In this document: one piece after another, positions 44,690-53,245 of the stretch
Layout of the letters: each line of letters begins with the position of its first letter
Numbering within the stretch: the first letter of the stretch is position 1
Assembly: GCF_000768695.1 (NCBI RefSeq)
Contig: NZ_AVPL01000018.1
Coordinates: 1-62,738, forward strand
Length of the DNA: 62,738 nucleotides
Direction: 5' to 3'
Source: Knoellia aerolata DSM 18566
GTDB lineage: Bacteria; Actinomycetota; Actinomycetes; Actinomycetales; Dermatophilaceae
Notes under the pieces: generated by a model
What the model was told of the DNA's origin: nothing
What the model saw: the letters and a program-made list of their open reading frames with translations, nothing else
Databases searched by the model: none
Made by a program: the position numbers and the translations under genes

Positions 44690-45028
44690 ATGGATGCGGA
44701 CCAGCTCGTCTTCCGGGCACTGGCCGACCCGACGCGTCGGGCGATCCTCGACGCCCTGTTCGACGTCGACGGGCAGACCGTCGGCGCGCTCGTCGCCCTC
44801 TTCCCCGCCGTCACCCGCTTCGCGGTGATGAAGCACCTCACCGTGCTCGAGGAGGCCGACCTCGTCGCGACCCACCGTGTCGGTCGCGAGAAGCACCACC
44901 ACCTCAACCCCGTCCCCATCGCGCAGATCGCCGACCGCTGGGTGAGCAAGTACGCGCAGCCGTTCACCCGCACGCTCCTCGACCTCAAGGGCGCCGTGGA
45001 GACCCCGCACCCCAAGGAGCAGCCATGA
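44690..45028 (+). CDS. ArsR-family transcriptional regulator
   Basis: A 112-aa winged-helix repressor. FRALADPTRRAILDALFDVD (near 8-27) is the standard N-terminal helix pair of this family and FAVMKHLTVLEEADLVATHR (about 46-65) the recognition helix-turn-helix. No metal-binding cysteines occur, so it is not a metal sensor; this subgroup is usually paired with an SRPBCC protein, exactly as here. An upstream TTG at 44672 was rejected because it lies inside the operator. The stop overlaps the next start (ATGA). Confidence 0.93.
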   Translation: MDADQLVFRALADPTRRAILDALFDVDGQTVGALVALFPAVTRFAVMKHLTVLEEADLVATHRVGREKHHHLNPVPIAQIADRWVSKYAQPFTRTLLDLKGAVETPHPKEQP

Positions 45029-45477
45029 CGACGCAGCACGTCTACGAGATCGACATCCGGGCGGAGGTCGGGGAGGTCTGGGACGCCCTCACCGACCCCG
45101 CGTCGACCCGGCAGTACTTCCACGCCACCCACTGGACCTCGCCTCCCGTGGCCGGCGAGCCGTTCCAGACGCACCTGCCGGACGGCCGGGTCGCGGTCGA
45201 GGGCCTCGTCGAGGAGGTCGACCCGCCCCACCGTCTCGTCCACACCTGGCACCCTCTCTACGACGACGAGCTCGCCGCGGAGCCGCCCAGCCGCGTCGCG
45301 TGGACCCTGGCCCCGGTCGGGGACGGGCTCACCCGGCTCCGGCTCGTCCACGACCGCCTCGACGCGAGCCCGCTCACGGCCGAGAACGTGCGCGAGGGCT
45401 GGGTGAGCATCCTCGACTCGCTCAAGTCGCTGCTCGAGACCGGCTCGGCCCTGCCGTCGGGCACGTCGACGCGCTGA
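45025..45477 (+). CDS. SRPBCC (AHSA1-like) protein
   Basis: A 150-aa START/Bet v1-like lipid or ligand-binding domain. The N-terminal YEIDIRAEVGEVWDALTDPA and central PPHRLVHTWHPLYD strands, plus C-terminal LTAENVREGWVSILDSLKSL helix, are typical of AHSA1-related proteins. In actinobacteria this family nearly always follows an ArsR-type regulator, as here. The ligand is unknown. It is coupled by ATGA to the ArsR gene and presumably regulated by the operator at 44662. Confidence 0.92.
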   Translation: MTTQHVYEIDIRAEVGEVWDALTDPASTRQYFHATHWTSPPVAGEPFQTHLPDGRVAVEGLVEEVDPPHRLVHTWHPLYDDELAAEPPSRVAWTLAPVGDGLTRLRLVHDRLDASPLTAENVREGWVSILDSLKSLLETGSALPSGTSTR

Positions 45478-45628
45478 GGGGCCGCGTGCTGTGGGCCGCG
45501 CCGGGCGGGGTGGCCCACCTTCACCATCCGGCCACCTCTCTTCGACCCATTGAACGTGGACCGCCGCGCTCCCTAGGCTCGAGGGGGCCGACCGTGCGAG
45601 GGTCGCCCGGTCCGCCTTGGGAGCAGTC

Positions 45629-46018
45629 ATGATCGGTGACCACACACCCGTCCCGACGCTCGGCGTCAGGGACATCGGCAGTGCCCGGGAGTTCTACGAG
45701 GGCACGCTCGGGCTGACCCCCGGGAGGGACATGCCAGGCGGCGTGGAGTACCGGGCCGGCTCGGGCGGGATCTTCGTCTACGAGTCCGAGTTCGCCGGCA
45801 CCAACAAGGCGACGGCGATGATGTTCGAGCTGCCCGAGGACGCCTTTGACACCCAGGTCGCCGACCTCCGCGCGAAGGGGGTCGCCTTCCAGACCTACGA
45901 CCTGCCGGAGACCCAGTGGGACGACGGCGTGGCGACCATGATGGACGGAGGGTTCCGCAGCGTCTGGTTCGAGGACCCCGACGGCAACATTTTCAACCTC
46001 GGCACCGGCATGGGCTGA
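45629..46018 (+). CDS. VOC-family protein
   Basis: A 129-aa glyoxalase/bleomycin-resistance-like protein of two beta-alpha-beta-beta-beta modules. TLGVRDIGSAREFYEGTLGL (10-29) and the later GFRSVWFEDPDGNIFNLGTG close the modules; the metal position on the last strand (N or E) is ambiguous. The substrate is unknown. ATG 45629 was used; an upstream TTG would add four residues. Confidence 0.88.
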   Translation: MIGDHTPVPTLGVRDIGSAREFYEGTLGLTPGRDMPGGVEYRAGSGGIFVYESEFAGTNKATAMMFELPEDAFDTQVADLRAKGVAFQTYDLPETQWDDGVATMMDGGFRSVWFEDPDGNIFNLGTGMG

Positions 46019-46055
46019 GGCTCACGCGCGGGATGGGGCGTCGCGCCCGGCCGGG

Positions 46056-47453
46056 TCAGAGGTTGATCATGTGGCCGGCGATGCCCTCGATGGCTTCCTT
46101 GACCGACTCGGAGAGGGTCGGGTGGGCGAAGACGTTGCGGGCGACCTCGTCCGCGGTGAGGTCCCACTTCTGCGCGAGGGTGAGCACCGGGAGCAGCTCG
46201 GTGACGTCCGGGCCGATCATGTGCGCGCCGAGGATCTCGTTGTGCGTGGCGTCGGCGACGATCTTGACGAAACCGACCGCGTCGCCCAGGCCCATGGCCT
46301 TGCCGTTGGCACTGAAGGGGAACATGGCCGTCTTGACGTCGTAGCCCTTCTCCTTGGCCTGGGCCTCGGAGTAGCCGAAGGACCCGATCTGCGGGTGGCA
46401 GTAGGTCGCCCGCGGGACGAAGTCGTACTCGACCGGCATCGTGTCGGCGCCGGCCATGGTCTCGGCCGCGACGACGCCCTGCGCCTCGGCGACGTGGGCG
46501 AGCATGAGCTTGGCGGTGCAGTCACCGATCGCGTAGACGTTGTCGACGTTGGTGCGGCAGTAGTCGTCGATCTCGACGGCGCCGCGGTCGGTGAGCTTGA
46601 CGCCGATCGCCTCGAGGCCGTAGCCCTCGGTGCGCGGGGCGAACCCGATGGCGGAGAGGAACTTGTCGGCCTCGAGGACCTGGGAGTCGCCACCGGCCGC
46701 CGGCGACACCGTGACCTTGACGCCCGACCCGGTGTCCTCGACACCCTCGACCTTGGTCGAGAGCAGGACCTTCACGCCGAGCTTCTTGTAGTGCTTGAGC
46801 AGCTCCTTGGAGACGTCGGCGTCCTCGGTCGGCACCATCCGGTCGAGGAACTCGACGATCGTCACGTCGACGCCGAAGTTCTTCATGACGTAGGCGAACT
46901 CGACACCGATGGCGCCGGACCCGGCGATGACGATCGAGCCCGGCAGGTCCTCGTCGAGGATCTGCTCCTCGTACGTCACGACGTTCTTCGAGACCTCCAT
47001 GCCCGGGAGCATCCGGGTCACGGCACCGGCCGCGATGATGAGCTTGTCGAACGTCACGGTCCGGCTGTCGCCGGAGCTGAGCTTGACGTCCATCGAGGTC
47101 GGGCTGGTCAGGGTGCCCCAGCCGTCGATCTCCTCGATCTTGTTCTTCTTCATGAGGAAGTGGACGCCCTTGACGATGCCGGCCGAGACCTGGCGCGAGC
47201 GGGCATGGGTCGGGCCGTAGGACATCGTCGCGTCGCCCTCGATGCCGAACTTCTTCTTGTCGTGCTGCAGCGTGTGGGCCAGCTCGGCGTTCTTGATCAG
47301 CGCCTTGGACGGGATGCACCCGACGTTGAGGCAGACACCACCCCAGTACTTCGCCTCCACCACGGCGGCCCTGAGACCCAGCTGCGAGGCGCGGATCGCC
47401 GCGACGTACCCACCGGGACCAGCACCGAGAACAACGACATCGAAGTCAGCCAT
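46056..47453 (-). CDS. lpdA: Dihydrolipoyl dehydrogenase
   Basis: A 465-aa FAD-dependent E3 component of the pyruvate/2-oxoglutarate dehydrogenase complexes, reoxidising dihydrolipoyl groups with [23 protein letters not shown] (4-23) binds [23 protein letters not shown] (38-57) carries the redox disulphide, [20 protein letters not shown] (about 180-199) binds [23 protein letters not shown] is the second FAD motif and [12 protein letters not shown]-like [16 protein letters not shown] the catalytic histidine (HP..E). Usual length. ATG 47453 starts the minus-strand run that continues into the wall genes upstream. Confidence 0.97.
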   Translation of the reverse strand: MADFDVVVLGAGPGGYVAAIRASQLGLRAAVVEAKYWGGVCLNVGCIPSKALIKNAELAHTLQHDKKKFGIEGDATMSYGPTHARSRQVSAGIVKGVHFLMKKNKIEEIDGWGTLTSPTSMDVKLSSGDSRTVTFDKLIIAAGAVTRMLPGMEVSKNVVTYEEQILDEDLPGSIVIAGSGAIGVEFAYVMKNFGVDVTIVEFLDRMVPTEDADVSKELLKHYKKLGVKVLLSTKVEGVEDTGSGVKVTVSPAAGGDSQVLEADKFLSAIGFAPRTEGYGLEAIGVKLTDRGAVEIDDYCRTNVDNVYAIGDCTAKLMLAHVAEAQGVVAAETMAGADTMPVEYDFVPRATYCHPQIGSFGYSEAQAKEKGYDVKTAMFPFSANGKAMGLGDAVGFVKIVADATHNEILGAHMIGPDVTELLPVLTLAQKWDLTADEVARNVFAHPTLSESVKEAIEGIAGHMINL

Positions 47454-47502
47454 GCGCGCCAGCCTAGTGGGCCGCCCGTGCCCGTCGAGCGGCGACCGAC
47501 CC

Positions 47503-49512
47503 TCAACGCAGGACGCGCAGCGCCTCGTGGATCGAGCGCGCCACCGGCGCCGCCGTCTCGCTGCCGTGGCCGCCCTGGCCCACGGCGACGGACACGGCAT
47601 ACCGGGGTCTGGTCGTCGGTGCGTACGACAGGAACCACGACGTGTCGGACCGGTCGAACACCTCGGCCGTCCCGGTCTTGCCCGACACCGGCCAGTCGGC
47701 CGGCATCCCCGCGAAGGCCCGGGCCGCCGTCCCCGACACGACGACGGCACGCAGCCCGCTCCGGACGTAGTCCCCGACGTCCTTCGTCAGCGCCGTCGCC
47801 CGGGTGGGACCGGCCGCCACGGGCGCGGCCGACCCCGTGACCGGGTCCACGGTCCGCACCCCGACGCGCGGCGTCCGGACGACACCACCACCGGCGATCG
47901 CGGCATACGCCACGCCCATCTGCAGCGGGGTCGTGGCGACGTCCCCCTGCCCGATCGAGAAGTTCGCGGCGTCCCCGGCGCGGAACTGGGCCCCGCTCAC
48001 GCAGTTCTCCTTCGCGAGGGCGACGAGGTATGCCGCCCGCGACGGGTCGGTGCGCGCCACCTCCGGGTAGCCGGACGTCGCCCTGGCGCAGGTCTCGTCC
48101 TTGGTCTCCTCCCAGACCGCGCGCTTCCACGCGCGGTCCGGGATCCGCCCGGCGCTCTCCCCCGGCAGGTCGATGCCGCTGCGGCTGCCGAGCCCGAAGT
48201 CGCGGACGGTGGTGATGAACGGGTCACGGGCGTCCGCGCCCGAGAGCCCGCCGAGGGCCAGCCACGACCGGTACGCGACGTCGTAGAAGACGGTGTCGCA
48301 GGAGATCTCGAGGGCCTTGTGGAAGGTGATCGGACCGTAGCCCCGCGACTCGAAGTTGCGGAAGGAGCGGTTGCCGATGCGGTAGCTGGACCCGCACTCG
48401 TAGGTGCGGGCCAGGGAGTTCCCGGCAGCGACGGCGGCGGGGACGCTCAGCGCCTTGAGCGTCGAGGCCGGGGCCATGGCCGAGCCGGTGACCCGTGACA
48501 GCAACGGGGTGCCGGCCTTCGGGGAGGTGAGGGCGGCGTACTCCGTGGCCGAGATGCCGCCGGTCCACACGTTGGGGTCGTAGGTCGGGGCGCTGGCGGA
48601 GGCGACGACGCTGCCGGTCGTCACGTCGAGGACGACGGCGGCGCCCGAGTCGGCGGGCAGGCCCCGGGCCCGCGCGGCGGCCATCTCGCGGGCGAGGGCC
48701 TTCTCGGTGGCCGCCTGCACACCGGCGTCGATGCTCGTCACGAGGTCGCGGCCGGGCGTGGGGTCCACCTGCGCGACGACGCCGGTGACGAGCCCGCGGG
48801 CGTCGATCGAAACGGTGGTGCGACCGGGGGTACCGCGGAGCTCCGCGTCGTACTGCTGCTCGAGGCCGGCCCGGCCGACGAGGTCGTCGGCGCCGACCCG
48901 CCCGGACGTGACCTCGGCCTCGGTGGCGCGACCGAGGTAGCCGAGCAGGTGGGCGGCGTTGACCCCGAGCGGCGCCGGGTAGCGCCGGACGGGGACGGCT
49001 TCGACGGCCACCCCCGGGAAGAGGTCGGGCCGTTCGACGAGGCTCAGCGCCCGCTGCGGGTCGACCCCGCTCGCCACGGGGATGGGCACCTGGGGCGAGC
49101 CCGCCCAGCAGGCCGGGGCCGCCGGCGCCCCCTCCGCACCGCAGAGGTGGGTGCGGTCGAGGAGCTCCTGGACCGGGCGGTCGATCGTCGCCGCGACCCG
49201 TTCCAGCACCCCCCGCGCCCCGTCGTCGCTGTCGGCGACGACGCGCCGCTCCACCGTGACGACGGTGACGGAGGTGTTGTCGGCCAGCGGCTTCCCGGCC
49301 CGGTCCAGGATCCGGCCGCGCACGGCGGGGACGACGACCTCGCGCGTGTTGAGCTTCGCCGCGGCCACGGCGAAGTCGGCGTGCTCCGTGAGCTGCACCT
49401 GCCCGAGGCGGCCGAAGAGGACGACGAAGAGGAGCGTGACGACCGCGCCGACGGCGAGGAAGCGGCCCTGGTGGCCGGACCCGTCCCGCGGCCGCAGCCC
49501 GGCGCTCGTCAC
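47503..49512 (-). CDS. mrdA: Peptidoglycan D,D-transpeptidase (PBP2)
   Basis: A 669-aa class B penicillin-binding protein of the elongation machinery. One N-terminal membrane helix (about 17-38), a dimerisation/pedestal domain and the transpeptidase domain follow. The active-site SxxK is ASTLK, the SxN-type motif is SCD, and KTG lies in [13 protein letters not shown] 49512 overlaps the mreD stop (GTGA). Immediately downstream is lpdA rather than the rodA gene that usually partners mrdA, so its glycosyltransferase partner must lie elsewhere. Confidence 0.95.
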   Translation of the reverse strand: MTSAGLRPRDGSGHQGRFLAVGAVVTLLFVVLFGRLGQVQLTEHADFAVAAAKLNTREVVVPAVRGRILDRAGKPLADNTSVTVVTVERRVVADSDDGARGVLERVAATIDRPVQELLDRTHLCGAEGAPAAPACWAGSPQVPIPVASGVDPQRALSLVERPDLFPGVAVEAVPVRRYPAPLGVNAAHLLGYLGRATEAEVTSGRVGADDLVGRAGLEQQYDAELRGTPGRTTVSIDARGLVTGVVAQVDPTPGRDLVTSIDAGVQAATEKALAREMAAARARGLPADSGAAVVLDVTTGSVVASASAPTYDPNVWTGGISATEYAALTSPKAGTPLLSRVTGSAMAPASTLKALSVPAAVAAGNSLARTYECGSSYRIGNRSFRNFESRGYGPITFHKALEISCDTVFYDVAYRSWLALGGLSGADARDPFITTVRDFGLGSRSGIDLPGESAGRIPDRAWKRAVWEETKDETCARATSGYPEVARTDPSRAAYLVALAKENCVSGAQFRAGDAANFSIGQGDVATTPLQMGVAYAAIAGGGVVRTPRVGVRTVDPVTGSAAPVAAGPTRATALTKDVGDYVRSGLRAVVVSGTAARAFAGMPADWPVSGKTGTAEVFDRSDTSWFLSYAPTTRPRYAVSVAVGQGGHGSETAAPVARSIHEALRVLR

Positions 49513-49997
49513 GCGAACCTCCGACGCTCGGAGCGGCGCTCGAGCCTGCCGACGACCGGGACGAGGAGCAGGCCGACCGTGGCCGTCGCCGCCACCCGGC
49601 CGAGCGAGGACCCCACCCCGACGGGGACCCCCTGGGCGAGGGCCAGCAGGGCGCGCACGACCTCGAGACCCCCCGCGGCAGCAGCGATGACCGCGACCAC
49701 CCAGACGAGCGAGACCGGGCCGGGGCGGCGGGCGAGCCCGACGAGGAGGCCGCACACGGCATACAGGAGGGCCTGGGTCCCGAGCACGGCGGAACCCGGC
49801 GGGAGGAGGTCGAGCAGCCACCCGCCGACGAGTCCGGTGACGAGACCGCCGCGCGGCCCGGACCGCAGCGCGGCCGAGGCGACGACGACGAGGACGAGGT
49901 CGGGCAGCGGGGCGAGGTGACGGGCCGCGAGGGTGACGCCGAGAACGGCGCCGACGAGCAGCAGTGCCGCCCGCAGGAGGGCACCAGTCGCCGTCAC
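49509..49997 (-). CDS. mreD: Rod shape-determining protein MreD
   Basis: A 162-aa polytopic membrane protein with about five hydrophobic segments, linking the MreB cytoskeleton and MreC to the wall synthesis enzymes. It keeps the family's small size and the VTGLVGGWLLDLLPPGSAVL loop. Sequence conservation in MreD is low, so the call relies on position between mreC and mrdA with GTGA-type overlaps on both sides (4 bp each). Confidence 0.88.
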   Translation of the reverse strand: MTATGALLRAALLLVGAVLGVTLAARHLAPLPDLVLVVVASAALRSGPRGGLVTGLVGGWLLDLLPPGSAVLGTQALLYAVCGLLVGLARRPGPVSLVWVVAVIAAAAGGLEVVRALLALAQGVPVGVGSSLGRVAATATVGLLLVPVVGRLERRSERRRFA

Positions 49998-50833
49998 GAC
50001 GATCCTCCGGTCGCGGCGGGACGGGGCGTCGTGCGGGGCGCGGTGAGCAGCACCCCGACGACCGAGAGGGACCCCGTGTCGACCGCCGGCCGCACCGTGC
50101 CCGTGGGGGCGAGGCGGCCGCGACTCGGCTGCACCGCCGTCACCGTGCCGATGAGGACGCCGGGGACGAACGGTCGCCCGTCGACGCTGCCGAGCGTGCG
50201 CACCTCGTCGCCGACCGCAAGGGCGCCCACCTGCACCAGGGCCAGCCCGAGCTCTCCCGGACCACGGTCCGCGGCGCTCCTCGCGTCCGCGCCGACGGTG
50301 GCGAGCGCGCCCGCGGCGCCGACACGGGCCCCGACGACGACCTCCGGCCCGCCGACGACGAGGACGTCACTGGTCCACGGGGCGACGGAGGCGACCCTGC
50401 CGACGAGCCCGCCGGACGCCACGACCGTGCGGTCGACGCTCACCCCGTCCCGGCTGCCGACGTCGATCGTGATCCGGACGATCCCCTGCGGGCCGGGCGC
50501 GCCCACCCCGACGACGCGGGCCGGGACGACCTCGGCCCCGGCGGTGGTGGGCGAGGCGAGGAGCTGCGCGGCGGCCGTGGCCTCCGCTCGTTCGAGGCGC
50601 GCCTGCCGCAGCTCGTCGGCGAGCCGCTCGTTGTCGCGGAGCAGCTCGTCCTCACCGGCGCGCCCGGACGGGGCGAGGACGCGCTCGAGCGGGCCGAGGA
50701 CGGTCGCGGCGCCACGGCGCAGGAGCCCGGGGCCGGGGCCCCCGACGAGGTCGAGGACGACCAGGGCCGAGGTGACGAGGACCGCGATCGCGAGGAGGCG
50801 GCGCCTCCGACGGTCGGGCGCGTCGCCCCTCAC
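49994..50833 (-). CDS. mreC: Rod shape-determining protein MreC
   Basis: A 279-aa protein with one N-terminal membrane helix (LLAIAVLVTSALVVLDLVG), a coiled-coil of about 40 residues (RDNERLADELRQARLERAEA) and a beta-rich periplasmic/extracellular domain with the motif SRDGVSVDRTVVASGGLVGR typical of MreC. It scaffolds the elongation complex outside the membrane. GTG 50833 overlaps the mreB stop (GTGA). Confidence 0.92.
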   Translation of the reverse strand: MRGDAPDRRRRRLLAIAVLVTSALVVLDLVGGPGPGLLRRGAATVLGPLERVLAPSGRAGEDELLRDNERLADELRQARLERAEATAAAQLLASPTTAGAEVVPARVVGVGAPGPQGIVRITIDVGSRDGVSVDRTVVASGGLVGRVASVAPWTSDVLVVGGPEVVVGARVGAAGALATVGADARSAADRGPGELGLALVQVGALAVGDEVRTLGSVDGRPFVPGVLIGTVTAVQPSRGRLAPTGTVRPAVDTGSLSVVGVLLTAPRTTPRPAATGGSS

Positions 50834-51861
50834 GGCCGGCGGTTGTCGACGAGGACGCGGTGGAGGGTGTCGAACTCCTCGACGCACCGGCCGGCGCCGC
50901 GGGCCACGGCGCGCAGCGGGTCGTCGGCGACGGTGACGGGCACACCCAGCTCGTGGTGCATCCGCTCGGCGAGCCCGCGCAGCAGCGCTCCCCCACCGGT
51001 GAGGGTGACACCGCGCTCGAGGACGTCACCGGCGAGCTCGGGCGGGCAGACGTCGAGCACGGCGCGCGCCAGCTCGACCATCTGCAGCACCGGACCCTCG
51101 ATGGCCCGCCGGACCTCGGCCGACGAGATCGCCACGGTCTTGGGCAGCCCGGTGACGAGGTCACGCCCGCGGACGCGCTCGCTCAGCTCCTGGCGCAGCG
51201 GGAAGGCCGACCCGACGGCCACCTTGATCTGCTCGGCGCTGCGCTCCCCGAGGAGCAGCGAGTACTCGGACTTCACGTGGGCCACGATCGCCTCGTCCAC
51301 CTCGTCCCCGCCGGTGCGGATCGAGCGGGAGGTGACGATGCCGCCGAGGCTGATGACGGCGACGTTGGTCGTGCCACCCCCGAGGTCGACGACCATCGAC
51401 GCCATCGTGTCCTCGATGGGCAGCCCGGCCCCGATCGCCGCCGCCATCGGCTCCTCGATGACGTGGACCCTCCGGGCGCCGGCGCGCAGGGTCGAGTCCT
51501 CGAGGGCGCGGCGCTCGACGCTCGTGATGTCGCTGGGGACGCAGACGACGATGCGTGGGCGGAAGAGCCGTGAGGGGGCGACCTGGTCGACGAAGTAGCG
51601 CAGCATCCGCTCGGTGACGTCGGCGTCGGAGATGACGCCGTCCCGCAGGGGGCGGACGGCGCGGACCGAGTCCGGGGTGCGGCCGAGCATCTCCTTGGCA
51701 CGGTGCCCGGCCGCGAGGAGCTCGGAGGTGCCGGTCCGGACGGCGACGACCGACGGCTCGTCGAGGACGACCCCGCGCCCCCGCTCGTAGATCACCGTGT
51801 TGGCGGTCCCGAGGTCGATGGCGAGGTCTCGCGCGCGCATCCATCGGTCCAGTCCAGCCAC
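50830..51861 (-). CDS. mreB: Rod shape-determining protein MreB
   Basis: A 343-aa actin-like ATPase forming membrane-associated filaments that guide elongation. LAIDLGTANTVIYERG (11-26) is phosphate loop 1, MVVDLGGGTTNVAVISLG (about 161-178) phosphate loop 2, and LTGGGALLRGLAERM (about 293-307) the adenosine site. The GTG start gives VAGLDRWMRARDLAIDLG; ATG 51840 would give 336 aa. First gene of the mreB-mreC-mreD-mrdA operon. Tandem palindromes lie just before it. Confidence 0.95.
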   Translation of the reverse strand: MAGLDRWMRARDLAIDLGTANTVIYERGRGVVLDEPSVVAVRTGTSELLAAGHRAKEMLGRTPDSVRAVRPLRDGVISDADVTERMLRYFVDQVAPSRLFRPRIVVCVPSDITSVERRALEDSTLRAGARRVHVIEEPMAAAIGAGLPIEDTMASMVVDLGGGTTNVAVISLGGIVTSRSIRTGGDEVDEAIVAHVKSEYSLLLGERSAEQIKVAVGSAFPLRQELSERVRGRDLVTGLPKTVAISSAEVRRAIEGPVLQMVELARAVLDVCPPELAGDVLERGVTLTGGGALLRGLAERMHHELGVPVTVADDPLRAVARGAGRCVEEFDTLHRVLVDNRRP

Positions 51862-51925
51862 GCTCGCGATGCTACGCGGGGGCGCTCGCGGGTCGTCGGC
51901 CCAACACGCGGCATACGCCCTCGCT

Positions 51926-52032
51926 TGCGTCCGCAACCCTGGTCGACTTCCCGACCAGGGTTGCGGACGCAGCGCCGGTGCGGCGGCTGGCGTCCGCGGC
52001 GTGGTCGACTTCCCGACCAGGGTTGCGGACGC
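51926..52032. repeat. Two tandem intergenic palindromes
   Basis: Unit 1 (51926-51971) is a perfect 20-bp stem, TGCGTCCGCAACCCTGGTCG and its complement, around loop ACTTCC. Unit 2 (51990-52032) keeps the same outer GCGTCCGC/GCGGACGC and inner TGGTCG-loop-CGACCA bases but has a mismatched middle. They lie in the 244-bp gap between mreB and ndk, both minus strand, so they may act as a terminator or a mobile intergenic repeat; two copies argue for a repeat. Confidence 0.8.
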
Positions 52033-52047
52033 AAGGCCCCGGACGCG

Positions 52048-52083
52048 GGTATGCCGCCCGCGCTGGTCAGCGGACGGCATACC
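52048..52083 (-). terminator. Hairpin downstream of ndk
   Basis: GGTATGCCG at 52048-52056 pairs with CGGCATACC at 52075-52083, with inner CCGC/GCGG bases and an 8-base loop. It lies 23 bases past the ndk stop, so is well placed to terminate ndk; the stem consists largely of the frequent genomic octamer. Confidence 0.6.
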
Positions 52084-52105
52084 GAGGAAGGGTGTGCGGG
52101 GGCCG

Positions 52106-52528
52106 TCAGAGCCCGGGGAACCAGATCGCGATCTCGCGCTCGGCCGACTCCGGCGAGTCCGAGCCGTGCACGATGTTCTTCTGGACCTTCTCGCCCCAGT
52201 CGCGACCCAGGTCGCCCCGGATGCTGCCCGGGGCCGCCTCGGTCGGGTTCGTGGCGCCGGCGAGGGCGCGGAAGCCGGGGATGCAGCCCTGGCCCTCGAT
52301 GACGGCCGCGGTGACGGGACCGGAGGACATGAACTCGACGAGCGGCTCGTAGAACGGCTTGCCCTCGTGCTCGGCGTAGTGGTCGGCCAGCATCTCGCGG
52401 GTGGGCGTCGTCACCGCGAGGGCCGCGAGCGTGTAGCCCTTGGACTCGATCCGGCGGAGCACCTCCCCGGAGAGGCCGCGGGCGAAGCCGTCGGGCTTGA
52501 CGAGGACGAGCGAGCGTTCGGTGGTCAC
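52106..52528 (-). CDS. ndk: Nucleoside diphosphate kinase
   Basis: A 140-aa hexamer/tetramer-forming enzyme that equalises NTP and dNTP pools by a phosphohistidine relay. TERSLVLVKPDGFARGL (3-19) is the usual start, GATNPTEAAPGSIRGDLGRD (about 89-108) the nucleotide-binding loop, and NIVHGSDSPESAEREI (about 114-129) holds the catalytic histidine. Follows the DUF4233 gene, the common actinobacterial order. Confidence 0.97.
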   Translation of the reverse strand: MTTERSLVLVKPDGFARGLSGEVLRRIESKGYTLAALAVTTPTREMLADHYAEHEGKPFYEPLVEFMSSGPVTAAVIEGQGCIPGFRALAGATNPTEAAPGSIRGDLGRDWGEKVQKNIVHGSDSPESAEREIAIWFPGL

Positions 52529-52538
52529 GCGGGTCAGC

Positions 52539-52943
52539 CTAGCGAGCGGCCTCCGGGCCGGAGGCCCCGGACTCGCGCGCCGCCATCATCGCGTCCACCT
52601 GCTGCCCCTTGACCAGGCACAGCAGCCACAGGCCGGTGAAGACCAGGCCCACCCCGACCATCGCGGGGACGATGACGGCGCTGGCCCAGGTGAGCAGCTG
52701 GACGAGCCAGCCGAGCGGGAGCCCGAGCGGCCCGCGCATCAGCCCGGCCGCGACGATCGCGAGCATCCCGAGGCCGCAGCCGGCCCACAGCAGGGTCGTG
52801 CCGTTGCCGTCGCCCCGGGCGATCGCCGAGCCCCGGGCCACGAGCGCACCGAGGAAGATGATGAGGGCCTGGCTCCCGAGGACCGTGGCGAGCATCCGCC
52901 AGGTGAACGTCCCGAGCCGGCCGGTGAACGGGACCCGGGTCAT
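52539..52943 (-). CDS. DUF4233 family membrane protein
   Basis: A 134-aa protein with four hydrophobic segments (e.g. ATVLGSQALIIFLGALVA, LTWASAVIVPAMVGVGLVFT). It matches the DUF4233 family, which in actinobacteria sits between folC and ndk, as here; function unknown. The ATG overlaps the stop of the upstream gene (ATGA), and ndk starts 10 bases later, so all three are co-transcribed. The C-terminal tail is Ala/Ser/Glu-rich. Confidence 0.85.
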   Translation of the reverse strand: MTRVPFTGRLGTFTWRMLATVLGSQALIIFLGALVARGSAIARGDGNGTTLLWAGCGLGMLAIVAAGLMRGPLGLPLGWLVQLLTWASAVIVPAMVGVGLVFTGLWLLCLVKGQQVDAMMAARESGASGPEAAR

Positions 52944-53206
52944 CCGCGCTTCCACTCCCGCACGTCGATCGCCGCCTTGGCGGCGGCCAGCGGGGCCTTG
53001 GTGGCCTGGCGGTAGAGCTTGATCGCAGTGACCCTCTTGCCGTGCGCGAGCGCGAGGTCGATGGACTGCTGGACCGTCGGCGGGAGGTCCTCGACCGGCC
53101 GGAAGCTCACCGTGTCGCCGCGGGTGCTCTCGCGCAGCTTCATGACGAGCCAGAACGCCAGCGCCGCGACGGCGAGGATGAGGACCAGCCTGGCGATCGG
53201 ATGCAT
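52940..53206 (-). CDS. Membrane-anchored L7/L12 C-terminal-like protein
   Basis: An 88-aa protein with one membrane helix near the N-terminus (LVLILAVAALAFWLVMKL, 7-24) and a cytosolic domain whose last 45 residues, HGKRVTAIKLYRQATKAPLA followed by AAKAAIDV, resemble the C-terminal domain of ribosomal protein L7/L12 (GKKIEAIKLVREATGLGLKE type). Such proteins are known as unassigned ribosomal_L12-like membrane proteins; their role is unknown. Inserted between folC and DUF4233, overlapping the latter by 4 bp. Confidence 0.75.
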   Translation of the reverse strand: MHPIARLVLILAVAALAFWLVMKLRESTRGDTVSFRPVEDLPPTVQQSIDLALAHGKRVTAIKLYRQATKAPLAAAKAAIDVREWKRG

Positions 53207-53245
53207 GGCACGAGGGTATGCCGCGTGCGCTGGTTGGATGGACCG

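Noticed and set aside
51926-52032. CRISPR-like array
   Set aside because: Only two units, each an inverted repeat with a constant loop; no regular unique spacers and no cas genes.
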